A stretch of 64,000 nt of DNA. Source: Sanguibacter gelidistatuariae (GTDB taxonomy: Bacteria > Actinomycetota > Actinomycetes > Actinomycetales > Cellulomonadaceae). Positions 54,594 to 63,362 of the stretch are shown one piece after another. The stretch is from NCBI RefSeq assembly GCF_900096585.1, contig NZ_FMYH01000008.1, positions 122,300 through 186,299 on the forward strand, in the 5' to 3' direction. The translations under genes were made by a program, and so were the position numbers. Under the pieces are notes generated by a model. That model made no database searches. It was given only the letters and a program-made list of their open reading frames with translations, and had not been told where the DNA came from. How positions within the stretch are numbered: the first letter of the stretch is position 1; each line of letters opens with the position of its first letter.

Positions 54594-56441
54594 TCAGTCG
54601 AGCGGCAGGCCTACTGTCGCGGACCGGCGCACGGTCAACGACCCGCTGGTCACCGTGGGCGACGTCGGGAGCACGATCGCGACCGAGCCGGAGACCTCGG
54701 GGGCGGAGAGCAGAACCGACCAGTCCAGCGTCAGCCCCCCGTCCGCCGCGCCCTCGGCAACCACCGAGATCGAGCTCACCGCCGCTCCCCCGCTCACGGT
54801 CAGCGGGTCGACGACAACCGTCTGCCCCCGCGCGAGGCTGATCGCCTTCCTGCCCACGAGCGCGCCGTCGGCGCCATAGGCCCGCAGCTCACCACGCGGC
54901 GCCGGCGTCCAGTCGGCAGCAAGCGGGTCGGCAGACGCACCCGCAGCCGCACCCGCGTCCGCCGCGACCGAGTCGTCCGCCGAGTCCGCCGAGCCAGCCG
55001 AGTCCACCGAGCCAGCCACCGAGGCGTAGACGATCGGCACGTCCGCCGCGACGTCATCGCCCCCGTCAAGGGAGACCGGCAGCGCGGTGAGCACCACGAG
55101 CGCCCGGGTCCCGGCCGGGATCGCGGCGACCCCGGCTCCGGACGTGTCGTGCCGCGCGGCCACCCAGGCGCGGTCCTTGGGCGTGCCGATGAGAGCCTGC
55201 TTGGGGTCCGCCTTGCCCGTCCGGGTCATCTCCGCGCCGGCCACGACGTCCGTGTCGGCCTGCACAACAACCGTGTACGTCCCGGCCGGCAGCCCGGCCA
55301 GGCTCACGTCGCTGACCGCGCCGGCCACCAGATCGATCGTCGAGGCGCCGCGCAGCACCTGCTGCCCGTCGGCGCCCAGCACCCGGACGGTCGCTGTCCC
55401 GTTCGCCTCGGGGGCGAGCACCCGCAGGGTCGCGACGTCGGCGTCGGTCACCTCGGAGGCCTCCACCGTCACGCCGGTAAGCACCTGCGCGGTCGCGGGT
55501 GAGTCCCCGGCGACGACGTAGTCGACCCCGAGCGGGGTCAGCCCGTCCAGGACCGTGTGTTGCAGATATGCCGTCACGAGCGCGCCGCTCGAGCTCACGC
55601 GGGCCACCAGCCGGTTCTGCTCGGCGGCGAGCCCGCCCAGGAGCGTGGTCACCTGCCCGCCCGGGGGCACCAGGTAGGTCGAGGGACCGGCGAGCACCAG
55701 CTCACCGCCCGCGCCCCACAGGTCGAGGGTGACCGTGGCTGGGGTCCGGCTCGGGTTGGACAGCACCAGCTCGGTCGTGGTCCCGAGCTCGGTCCCCCCG
55801 CCCACGAGCCACTGCGTGATGCCCGGGTCCTGGCACGCGGCCGCGGCCAGGCCACGCAGGTCGCCGGCCGAGGTCACCGAGGCCAGGGCCGAGTATGCGT
55901 CGGCGTCGCGGGCAGCCGAGGCCACGCTGCGCACGATCATCGCGGATTCGACGCCGGTCAGGCTCAGCTGGGCGCTCGGGTCGCCACCCTGCACCGAGGT
56001 GATGCCCGACGCCGTACCGTCGCCACCCGAGGCAGCCGCGCCACTGGCCGCCGCGTCGTCGGCAGCCGCGCCGCTGGCTGCTGCGTCGTCGGCCGCCGCG
56101 AAGCCGAAGGGCTCGAGCATGCTCGAGGTCTGCGCCCCGAAGAGCGAGACCTGCAGGGTGCTGCGCGGCGCGACCGGCGACGAGCCAAATGCCTCGTCCC
56201 CCGATGCGCCCAGATCCGTGTCCCCTGGCCCCCCGGCGCCGTCGGCGCCCGCGCCCAGGATCTCGCCGGCGAGCGCGACCGGGGCGGGGCACACCAGGGT
56301 GGTCCCCCGCGCGGTCAGGGCGACGGACTCCCCCGAGACATCGGCATGCGCGCCGGCCCCGAAGAGGTCCGTCCCGTAGCCGGCCAGCGCGGCGATCACC
56401 GCGACGACGGTCACCGCGGAGAGCACCCGGCGGGCGCTCAT
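54594..56441 (-). CDS. DUF5719 family envelope protein
   Basis: 615 residues from ATG 56441, overlapping the glycosyltransferase stop by 4 bases. One N-terminal membrane helix (VLSAVTVVAVIAALAGYGTD), then a long extracytoplasmic beta-rich region with Ala/Asp/Ser-rich insertions (SGAAADDAAASGAAASG near 150). Repeated strands such as TTELVLSNPSRTPATVTLDL and LVPPGGQVTTLLGGLAAEQN are the DUF5719 hallmark. Always found after the large glycosyltransferase in actinobacteria, so it probably works with it at the outer face; the role is unknown. Confidence 0.88.
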   Translation of the reverse strand: MSARRVLSAVTVVAVIAALAGYGTDLFGAGAHADVSGESVALTARGTTLVCPAPVALAGEILGAGADGAGGPGDTDLGASGDEAFGSSPVAPRSTLQVSLFGAQTSSMLEPFGFAAADDAAASGAAADDAAASGAAASGGDGTASGITSVQGGDPSAQLSLTGVESAMIVRSVASAARDADAYSALASVTSAGDLRGLAAAACQDPGITQWLVGGGTELGTTTELVLSNPSRTPATVTLDLWGAGGELVLAGPSTYLVPPGGQVTTLLGGLAAEQNRLVARVSSSGALVTAYLQHTVLDGLTPLGVDYVVAGDSPATAQVLTGVTVEASEVTDADVATLRVLAPEANGTATVRVLGADGQQVLRGASTIDLVAGAVSDVSLAGLPAGTYTVVVQADTDVVAGAEMTRTGKADPKQALIGTPKDRAWVAARHDTSGAGVAAIPAGTRALVVLTALPVSLDGGDDVAADVPIVYASVAGSVDSAGSADSADDSVAADAGAAAGASADPLAADWTPAPRGELRAYGADGALVGRKAISLARGQTVVVDPLTVSGGAAVSSISVVAEGAADGGLTLDWSVLLSAPEVSGSVAIVLPTSPTVTSGSLTVRRSATVGLPLD

Positions 56442-59400
56442 CGCAGGCCTCGGCGGCGGCGCACCGGCAGGGCGAGCAGGAAGAACACGACGACCACGAC
56501 TCCTTGGAGGACGAGCCACGGCATGCGGCTGGCTCGTTCATAGCTGACGGTCAGGTGGCCGCCGTCGGACCCGAGGGCAAAGGTCTGGCGCTCGTCGCCG
56601 GAGACGGCGCGCAGCGGCGCGCCGTCGAGCTCGGCGCGCCACCCGGGTGCGGCATTCTCCGCGAGGACAAGCACCCGATCGGCCGCGCCGGGGGCGATGT
56701 CTGAGTCGATCGAGAGGTTGCCGGCCTCGACCGAGGCCTCCACCTGACGCCCGCCGTCGGTTCCGGGGGCGTAGATCCGTGCCCAGGCGGGTTGGTCGAG
56801 GGGCTCGAGGGAGTCGTCGGGGGTCACCCGCCAGATGGTCCCGGACTCGTTCTCGGTGATCCGCGCGACGCCGGGGACCGTGTCGATCCGGCTGACCAGC
56901 TGGGCGCGGGAGAGGTCAGTGGAGGGTGGCACCAGGACCGCGCCGATGCCGAGCTCGGCCAGGTCCTGTGCCTGACCGGCGTCCGTGCCCGTCGACACCC
57001 GGGCGACGAGCTCGGCCGTGTCGTCGGTCCGCCCGGCCAAGCCGGCCACGTTCACGACGACCGAGGAGTCGGTGAGCTGTGGGCCGTCGTCGTGCAGGAG
57101 CTGGTAGGCGACCGAGCCGTCGGGGCGGGCCTCGAGGACGAGCACTCGTGCCTGGCGGCCCGAGGACTGCATCTGCTGACCGACCGCGGGCACGATCGCC
57201 CGGTCGAGGGCGCGCAGCGCGATCGGGGAGTCGTCGCCGGTGGCCTGCGCGGACCAGGCGACCAGGCCGGCCAGCGGCACGGCCGTGACCAGGACGGCGG
57301 CGACGGCGAGGACCATCTGGCGCCAGCCGAAGGTGTGCGTGAGCGTCTTGGTCGCGAGGCCGTCCAGGCCCAAGATCGCGGAGGCCCCCAGACCCAGGAC
57401 AAGCAGCGAGAGGCCCGCGCCAGCCCACCCGGTGACCGGCGCAGACGTCCCCGCAGCAACCACGGTGGCCGCCGACACGAGCGCCGTGGCCAAGCCGATC
57501 GCGGCGACACCCCAGCCCACGCACGCGGCGCGGCCCCGGCCGCCGTGGCGCAGCAGGCCGAAGAGCGCCGCAGCCACGAGGACCACGCCATAGGCGTAGG
57601 GCGCGTAGGTCCCCACGAGGCCCCACGCGCCGTCGGCGGTGAACCAGGCGCTCGGGTCGACGGGCAGCGCGAGCAGCTGACGCCAGGGCGTAGCGCCGGA
57701 GGAGGCGAGCGGCAGGCCCGGGTCGCCGAGCAGGATCCGCCAGCCGCCGGTCGACCAGGTCACGCCAGCCCGGAGCAGGAGCGGGCCGGCGATCGCGAGG
57801 GCGGGCAGCGGGATGAGCGTGAGGTAGCGGCGGTGGCCCGGTGCGCCGATGGCCACCACCACGAGGGTCAAGATCCCCGGCAGCAGCAGGACAGGGGCGC
57901 CGGCAACGACGACCGCGAAGGCGAGCGCGGCCGCGCCCAGGGCCGCGATGGAGGGGGTGCCGGGCGCGGTGCGGGGGGCCGCGGGCGACTTCGTCGGACT
58001 CGGCGCGTCCGCGCCCGGCTCGGTGGCAATGGGCTCGACGGCGTCGGGCTCGTTGGCGTCAGGCTCGTTGGCGTCCGGCTCGACGGCGTCGGCCACCTGC
58101 GCGGCGCGTTCGCGCAGCCGCTGGTCGGCGCGCTCGGCCGAGCGCAGGCGCAGCACTCCCCAGGTGTCCCCGCGCTGCACACCGAGCGTGCGGGCCAGGG
58201 CGAGCGCAAACCAGGGCAGCGCGGCGTGCGCGAGGATCGCGCCGAGGCGCCCCTGGCCGACGCCGAGCAGCAGCGGCGGCGCCGCGAACCACATGAGCGC
58301 CGCCCAGAACCGCAGCGTGAGCGACCGGGTTGCCGCGCCGGCCGCGAACCACGCGCCGAGGCCAGCGAGCACAAGCGCGCCGACGACGATCGCGTTGACG
58401 GCGAGCTGGACGTCACCGCCGGCGAGCACGGTGGCCGGCAGGAGGGCTGTGAGCAGGGGGTCCGCAGGCGCCGAGGCGCCGAGCCCGTCGCGGATCCAGC
58501 CCCCCGAGACGGCCTGCCACAGGTCGGAGAAGCCGCCACCGGCGGGCAGCATCGCGCCGCCGATGATCCGTGAGCCGTCGGTCAGCGTGGCCACCAGCGG
58601 TCGCAGGGCGACGATCGTGGCCGCGACGGCGACCGCGGCGACCCCGAGGGCGGTCAACCGGCGCCGCTGCGCGGTCGCCCGGATCTCGGCGAGGTCAAGC
58701 TCGTGCGGGGCGCTGGCGGCCTTGCGCCGTGCCGCGTGGGCCAGGCGTCGGTCCTGGTGGGAGTCGAGCACGTCACGGGTCGTGGCCATGAGAGGGATGA
58801 GCAGGCCGCGCCTGGCCGCGGAGGTCCGCGCGGCGGCGAGCCGGGCGCTGAGCACCCGGGGCGCCCGGGCGAGCAGCCAGAGCGGCGCCCACAGCTCGTC
58901 GAGGGCGTGGCGGGGAACCTTCATGGTGATCCGGTAGAGCGCGCGCACCGGTGCGGCGAGCACGGTCGCCACGAAGAAGAAGGGCAACAGCCAGCCACTC
59001 ACCCCGGTCGCCAGGAAGTACAGCTGCGAGCGCAGCCGCGCACCGAAGGTCTCGTCGCGCTCGGCGCCGCTGAGCGTCACCTGGGCGTGGCGCACGACGG
59101 CGGAGGGCACCACGATCACCCGGTGGCCGGCGAGGCGGGCCCGCCGGCACAGGTCGAGCCCGTCGCCGAAGACCCCGTAGGTTGAGTCGGTGCCGCCCAG
59201 CTCGGTCCACACGTCCAACCGCACGAGCGCCCCGGTCAGGCCGACCGCGAGGACGTCGTCGCGGGAGTCGTGCTGGCCCTGGTCGATCTCCCCCTGCTCG
59301 ACGCCGGTCATCCGCCGGCCGCTGCGCGAGACGGTGAATCCGACCTCGATGAGCTCGTCGGCGTTCTCCCAACGGACCTGCTTGGCACCCGCGACCGCGA

Positions 59401-59812
59401 CGGAGGCGGTGTGCTCGAGCCCGCGGAGCAGGTGGCTCAGCGCGTCCGGGGCAGGAGCGCTGTCGTCGTGGAAGAGCCAGAGCCACTCGGTCGTGACAGC
59501 TGGGGTAACGGTGCGCAATGCCGTCGCGACGGCCGCGCCGAAGGAGCGGGCGCCGGGGGCGCGCACGAGGGTGACCAGGCCGGCCAGGTGGGGATCAGGG
59601 AGCGTGATCTCGGCGGAGGAGTCCGGGGAGACATCGACCACAAGCACCCGCCCGGGGGCCGGATCGCTGGCCAGCACAGCGGCGAGAGAGGCTGCCAGGT
59701 ACGCCGTCGTTCCACGGGTGACAAGAACAGCGGTCACGACACCTTCGAGGGTGCGTGCCGCAGCGGCGGGAGCCGTCTGAGTGGGAGCCGGAGAAGTCAT
59801 ACCGTCGTCCAT
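56438..59812 (-). CDS. Large membrane glycosyltransferase family 2 protein
   Basis: 1124 residues. ATG 59812 with GAGG 5 bases upstream. The N-terminal ~270 residues form a GT-A domain (GVVTAVLVTRGTTAYLAASL; TEWLWLFHDDSAPAPDALSH, where HDD takes the DxD metal role; GVFGDGLDLCRRARLAGHRV). The rest is a membrane domain of about twelve helices with a long charged loop (about 570-610, EPDANEPDAVEPIATEP) and a C-terminal outer domain (about 860-1090). The same tandem of large GT2, DUF5719 and WhiB2 is conserved in actinobacteria and is thought to make an envelope glycan. The acceptor is not known. Confidence 0.88.
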   Translation of the reverse strand: MDDGMTSPAPTQTAPAAAARTLEGVVTAVLVTRGTTAYLAASLAAVLASDPAPGRVLVVDVSPDSSAEITLPDPHLAGLVTLVRAPGARSFGAAVATALRTVTPAVTTEWLWLFHDDSAPAPDALSHLLRGLEHTASVAVAGAKQVRWENADELIEVGFTVSRSGRRMTGVEQGEIDQGQHDSRDDVLAVGLTGALVRLDVWTELGGTDSTYGVFGDGLDLCRRARLAGHRVIVVPSAVVRHAQVTLSGAERDETFGARLRSQLYFLATGVSGWLLPFFFVATVLAAPVRALYRITMKVPRHALDELWAPLWLLARAPRVLSARLAAARTSAARRGLLIPLMATTRDVLDSHQDRRLAHAARRKAASAPHELDLAEIRATAQRRRLTALGVAAVAVAATIVALRPLVATLTDGSRIIGGAMLPAGGGFSDLWQAVSGGWIRDGLGASAPADPLLTALLPATVLAGGDVQLAVNAIVVGALVLAGLGAWFAAGAATRSLTLRFWAALMWFAAPPLLLGVGQGRLGAILAHAALPWFALALARTLGVQRGDTWGVLRLRSAERADQRLRERAAQVADAVEPDANEPDANEPDAVEPIATEPGADAPSPTKSPAAPRTAPGTPSIAALGAAALAFAVVVAGAPVLLLPGILTLVVVAIGAPGHRRYLTLIPLPALAIAGPLLLRAGVTWSTGGWRILLGDPGLPLASSGATPWRQLLALPVDPSAWFTADGAWGLVGTYAPYAYGVVLVAAALFGLLRHGGRGRAACVGWGVAAIGLATALVSAATVVAAGTSAPVTGWAGAGLSLLVLGLGASAILGLDGLATKTLTHTFGWRQMVLAVAAVLVTAVPLAGLVAWSAQATGDDSPIALRALDRAIVPAVGQQMQSSGRQARVLVLEARPDGSVAYQLLHDDGPQLTDSSVVVNVAGLAGRTDDTAELVARVSTGTDAGQAQDLAELGIGAVLVPPSTDLSRAQLVSRIDTVPGVARITENESGTIWRVTPDDSLEPLDQPAWARIYAPGTDGGRQVEASVEAGNLSIDSDIAPGAADRVLVLAENAAPGWRAELDGAPLRAVSGDERQTFALGSDGGHLTVSYERASRMPWLVLQGVVVVVFFLLALPVRRRRGLR

Positions 59813-59901
59813 AGTGCCTCACCCATCGACGAAACCCACGCCACTGCAGCATCTAGCGCGTGGCGGTGGGCGAGGCAGCCGCGAGCGGGAGGCGAGAAGG
59901 C

Positions 59902-60237
59902 TCAGATCGCGCGGCGCTTGAGCTTGCGACGCTCACGCTCAGACAGACCGCCCCAGATGCCAAACCGTTCGTCGTTCTCAAGTGCGTAGTCGAGGCACTC
60001 GACCCGCACCTCACAGCTCACGCAGACCTTCTTGGCCTCGCGGGTCGATCCGCCCTTCTCAGGGAAGAACGCCTCGGGGTCCGTCTGGGCGCACAGCGCG
60101 CGCTCCTGCCAGCCCATCACCGAGTCGTCGTTGGGCGTGCCGAAGAGCGGGAGGACCGGGGCGAGCACTTCGATCGCCTCGGGACCGCGCAGGGCGTCGG
60201 TAGGGAAGTCCCCGTCCCCATCTAGCAGATTCCACAT
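59902..60237 (-). CDS. whiB2: WhiB-family Fe-S regulator (WhiB/WhiB2 type)
   Basis: 111 residues from ATG 60237 with GAGGGGG 6 bases upstream. The [4Fe-4S] ligands are the single Cys in ERALCAQTDPEAFFPE, the CxxC of KKVCVSCEVRVECLDYALEN and its final Cys. The core GGSTREAKKVC and FGIWGGLSERERRKLKRRAI match WhiB (Streptomyces) and WhiB2/WhmD (mycobacteria), which control septation with WhiA. The ~45-residue N-terminal extension is variable in relatives. It faces the TIGR03089 gene across a 242-base divergent promoter region with a perfect ACACGCGTGT palindrome (60370-60379). Confidence 0.94.
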   Translation of the reverse strand: MWNLLDGDGDFPTDALRGPEAIEVLAPVLPLFGTPNDDSVMGWQERALCAQTDPEAFFPEKGGSTREAKKVCVSCEVRVECLDYALENDERFGIWGGLSERERRKLKRRAI

Positions 60238-60479
60238 GGCGCGCCCCCTCAAGTGCAGTGAACAGTGTCTTCAACGCTGCAACGGTCCGACACCACCGGC
60301 GGCCCGACGAACATGCGCAACTCTGCGCAGGTCCGCCGCACGCTCGGTGCCAAACCGTTATGTGAAATTACACGCGTGTCATCTCTAGTAGTCAAGCCGA
60401 GTTGTGCTATTTGACGTCGCGCATCGGGTGAATTTCGCGACACGCCCGCGCGCCTGACGCTTCTGGCTACGATCTTGGT

Positions 60480-61262
60480 ATGACGTCCACGATCGCGCAG
60501 CTGCTGACCTTGATCTCCCGCGACGGCGGACAACCCCGTCTGACCTGGTACGGGACCGACGGAGAGCGCATCGAGCTCTCCGGCGCGGTCCTGGTGAACT
60601 GGGTCAACAAGACGACAAACCTGCTCGTCGAGGAGTTCGACGCCGAGGCGGGCACCTCCGTGGCGACGGACCTGCCTCCGCACTGGCGGACGCTCGTGTG
60701 GGCGCTGGCCGTGTGGCGGGCGGGGGCGGAGCTGCGGCTTGTCGACGCCGGCGATGGCGCCGCCCTCGCGGGCCAGCCCGACGTTGTGCTCACCGACCAC
60801 CCTGCCGCGTGGGCGCCGCCCGCGGGCGAACGCTCGCGGACCGAGCTCGTCGCGGTGTCTCTGCCTGCCCTGGCGCGCCGCTTCGACGGCGACCTGCCTG
60901 GCGGAGCCGTCGACGCGGCGTCGGCCGTCATGACGTATGGGGACCAGCTCGGGTACGTGCCGCCCGCTGATCCCGGGGCGACCGCGCTCTCGGGGGCCGG
61001 GGTGGCGCTCGAGGTGGACCATGCGGCGCTGCTCGGGTGGGGCGTGGAGCACGCGGGGGGCGGGGCCGGAACGGGTGAGCGGGTGCTCGTGCGGACGTCG
61101 GGGGCGGCGGGGGCGGTCGCTGGGCTGCTGGCTCGCGCGCTCAGCGTCTGGGCGAGCGGCGGGTCTGTCGTGGTGCTCGGGCCGGAGACGACCGTGGCGT
61201 TGGACGGTGACCCGGCGCGGTTGGGGCGGTTGGTGGAGACGGAGCGGGTGACGGTGGCGTAG
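60480..61262 (+). CDS. TIGR03089 family protein
   Basis: 260 residues. N-terminal segments (QPRLTWYGTDGERIELSGAV; NWVNKTTNLLVEEFDAEAGT) resemble the start of acyl-CoA synthetase/adenylation enzymes, and DLPPHWRTLVWALAVWRAGA is the family core. The AMP-binding motifs of true adenylating enzymes are missing and the length is about half. A conserved actinobacterial family of unknown role beside whiB2 and envelope glycan genes. Confidence 0.85.
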   Translation: MTSTIAQLLTLISRDGGQPRLTWYGTDGERIELSGAVLVNWVNKTTNLLVEEFDAEAGTSVATDLPPHWRTLVWALAVWRAGAELRLVDAGDGAALAGQPDVVLTDHPAAWAPPAGERSRTELVAVSLPALARRFDGDLPGGAVDAASAVMTYGDQLGYVPPADPGATALSGAGVALEVDHAALLGWGVEHAGGGAGTGERVLVRTSGAAGAVAGLLARALSVWASGGSVVVLGPETTVALDGDPARLGRLVETERVTVA

Positions 61263-61331
61263 CGAACGACATTCGTGAGACACCAAAAGCGCAGTGTCCA
61301 CGCCATGACAATCCCCATGAGCGGACGGCGC

Positions 61332-62198
61332 TCATGGAACAGTTGAATCACCTTCGAGGCGATCAACGAGGGTCGCCAGGCTGAACTCGAGCCAACGATC
61401 TCGGACCAGCGTACGTCTCAAGATACCGGAGACCAGCGATCGACGAGACAGACATCTGTCTCGATATGTCCGCTCAAGAGTGCCATCTCTCAACCGCTCA
61501 TAGTCGGCACGCCAATGCCAACCGACTTCAGGACCGAACTCAACGTTTGCCGCATAGGCCGACCCGCCATTGTCGATCTTCCGCCGAAACTGCTCCCACG
61601 ACCTCAACGGCACGTGGTAGATGTCCAGTGGAGTTTCGGGCGACGGAGGGCCTATCAATGGGCCTTGAGCACCATGGTTTCCTTGAGGCACGACCACGTC
61701 CGGATCACCTCTGTGACATGACTTCGGCGCAAGAGGCGTGCCCCGTTCGCTCACCGTCCGCAAGTTGCGCCATCGGAGCCGCGACGTCCAGGGTCGATTC
61801 CCTCGTTCCGGGAGACCCACAAGATCGGTCCGCATGGCTACTACGGTCCCGCAACGGTCAGGGACTGCCGCCAGCGCATCCACCAGGCGCAGTCGTCGAT
61901 CTCGTGGCACCCAGAACTCATCGGCATCGAGATTGATGACCCAGTCGGCGCCGTGGGCCGTGGACGCACGGCGCGCCATCTGGGTGACCCATTCGGACTG
62001 TCGGTAGTCGTGATCCGGCTGGACAGTGAGCTCGAGCCGACCATCCCTCTCGTATTCACGGAGGATATCGATCGTTCCATCCACGGAACCGTTGTCCATG
62101 GCGATGATCAACTCGACCCCTTGGCCAAGGTGGTGTTCGATCGTCGCGCGGACAACATCCGCCTCGTCCCGTACGAGCAGGGTCGCAACGAGTTTCAT
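61332..62198 (-). CDS. Glycosyltransferase family 2/92-like
   Basis: 288 residues, ATG overlapping the previous gene stop by 4 bases. GT-A fold: MKLVATLLVRDEADVVRATI, EHHLGQGVELIIAMDNGSVD (GT2_4 pattern), GADWVINLDADEFWVP with the DxD metal motif, HVPLRSWEQFRRKIDNGGSA near the end. No membrane helix. Probably adds a sugar to a surface polysaccharide with the adjacent pyruvyl transferase. The C-terminus is Arg-rich. Confidence 0.85.
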   Translation of the reverse strand: MKLVATLLVRDEADVVRATIEHHLGQGVELIIAMDNGSVDGTIDILREYERDGRLELTVQPDHDYRQSEWVTQMARRASTAHGADWVINLDADEFWVPRDRRLRLVDALAAVPDRCGTVVAMRTDLVGLPERGNRPWTSRLRWRNLRTVSERGTPLAPKSCHRGDPDVVVPQGNHGAQGPLIGPPSPETPLDIYHVPLRSWEQFRRKIDNGGSAYAANVEFGPEVGWHWRADYERLRDGTLERTYRDRCLSRRSLVSGILRRTLVRDRWLEFSLATLVDRLEGDSTVP

Positions 62199-63238
62199 CG
62201 TGACTCGAGGATCGCGACAGCCTGCTCCATTGCATCGCGCCCGTCAGTTGCCCGGTGGACGCCAGGTAGCGTCCCGGTCCACGCGTCAAGCGTGCCCGAG
62301 ACCTTGCCGTAAGAGTTATCGAGCACGATGTGCTCCTTGCCGAGCAGGACGCACATGATGTGGCCATGAAGCTTGTCGGTGATAACCACCTCTGCATCCG
62401 TCAGGATGCCGACCCCGCGTGCCACCCAACGCCGAGCGAGGACCGGATAGGTCATGGACAGTGCCCGGTAAGCTGCTCGCGTCTTCCACAGTCGCGACTC
62501 TGGGCCGCGCAGGCGCCTGTTCTTTGCTGCACCGTTGAATCTCAAGGCTAGGCGTCCACGTCGGTCCCAGTCCCGCTCCGAGTCGCTGACTCCTTCAAGC
62601 CATTCCATCCGCGTGACACGCGCATCTGAAGGCTCGTCGTACGGCACGTATTCCGGGTCTCCGGGGCGCCGCGCGAGCCAGAGCACCGAGCGCGTCGGGG
62701 CGTGGGAGCCGTCCAGACTCCCCAGCGCAAGCGCGTGATCGGGGGACAATGTCGCGTCCAACCCTAAGAGATCCTTGGCGAGCCTGAGCGACTTCCGCTC
62801 GCGAACCATGAGTTCGAACCCCCCGTGCTCACTGATCAGTTGTGCCATGGCTTGCGCGTTCTCAGGGTTGGCGAAGTGGATGCTCTGAGGGAGCTGGATG
62901 ATGCGGTTGTCTCGAAGCGAACGCAAGATCTCAAGACGTGTGCCCTGTTGACCTGCATAGAGATCCCCGAGGTTGCCACCACCGTTGACGAGCACCGGCG
63001 CATCGCCAACCGCGCGTCGAAGTGAGACCCGATCGAAGTTCCACCACGCGCTCGAATAGGCGATTCGTACACCGAGGTCACGCAACAGGGCCCGAGATCC
63101 CAGCCAGATTGCTGGATCTCCGGGGTTCCCATGGTTGGGGAAATTCACCAAGGCAACGGTACGAGCGCCGCGCAGCGTCCGCCTCAAGTCCTCACGGGCA
63201 ATGCCAGCGATATCGTGCAGGTTGGTCGGGACAGTCAA
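62195..63238 (-). CDS. Polysaccharide pyruvyl transferase family protein
   Basis: 347 residues from TTG 63238; no good ribosome site is visible, so the start is provisional. Two-domain GT-B-like pyruvyl transferase: NFPNHGNPGDPAIWLGSRAL (the substrate loop NxGD), VLVNGGGNLGDLYAGQQGTR, IQLPQSIHFANPENAQAMAQ, MVRERKSLRLAKDLLGL, then VVITDKLHGHIMCVLLGKEH and VLDNSYGKVSGTL. Transfers pyruvate ketals to exopolysaccharides or cell-wall polymers; in organisms with S-layer-homology proteins such ketals are the anchor for those proteins. Very relevant to its neighbour at 63363. Confidence 0.9.
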   Translation of the reverse strand: MTVPTNLHDIAGIAREDLRRTLRGARTVALVNFPNHGNPGDPAIWLGSRALLRDLGVRIAYSSAWWNFDRVSLRRAVGDAPVLVNGGGNLGDLYAGQQGTRLEILRSLRDNRIIQLPQSIHFANPENAQAMAQLISEHGGFELMVRERKSLRLAKDLLGLDATLSPDHALALGSLDGSHAPTRSVLWLARRPGDPEYVPYDEPSDARVTRMEWLEGVSDSERDWDRRGRLALRFNGAAKNRRLRGPESRLWKTRAAYRALSMTYPVLARRWVARGVGILTDAEVVITDKLHGHIMCVLLGKEHIVLDNSYGKVSGTLDAWTGTLPGVHRATDGRDAMEQAVAILESR

Positions 63239-63304
63239 CTAACACTCACTTCATTCTGGTCACACATCGCGCGTGAACATAGACCGTACCAGCGGATGAC
63301 ACAC

Positions 63305-63347
63305 GAGTGCGCCGACGGTGACCTAGTGGGTCGCCGCCGGCGCACTC
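63305..63347 (-). terminator. Terminator after the S-layer-homology gene
   Basis: GAGTGCGCCG (63305-63314) and its perfect inverse CGGCGCACTC (63338-63347), with an inner pairing (GGTGACC and GGGTCGCC), lie 16 bases after the stop on the minus strand. Confidence 0.7.
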
Positions 63348-63362
63348 AGTCATGCAAGGGTA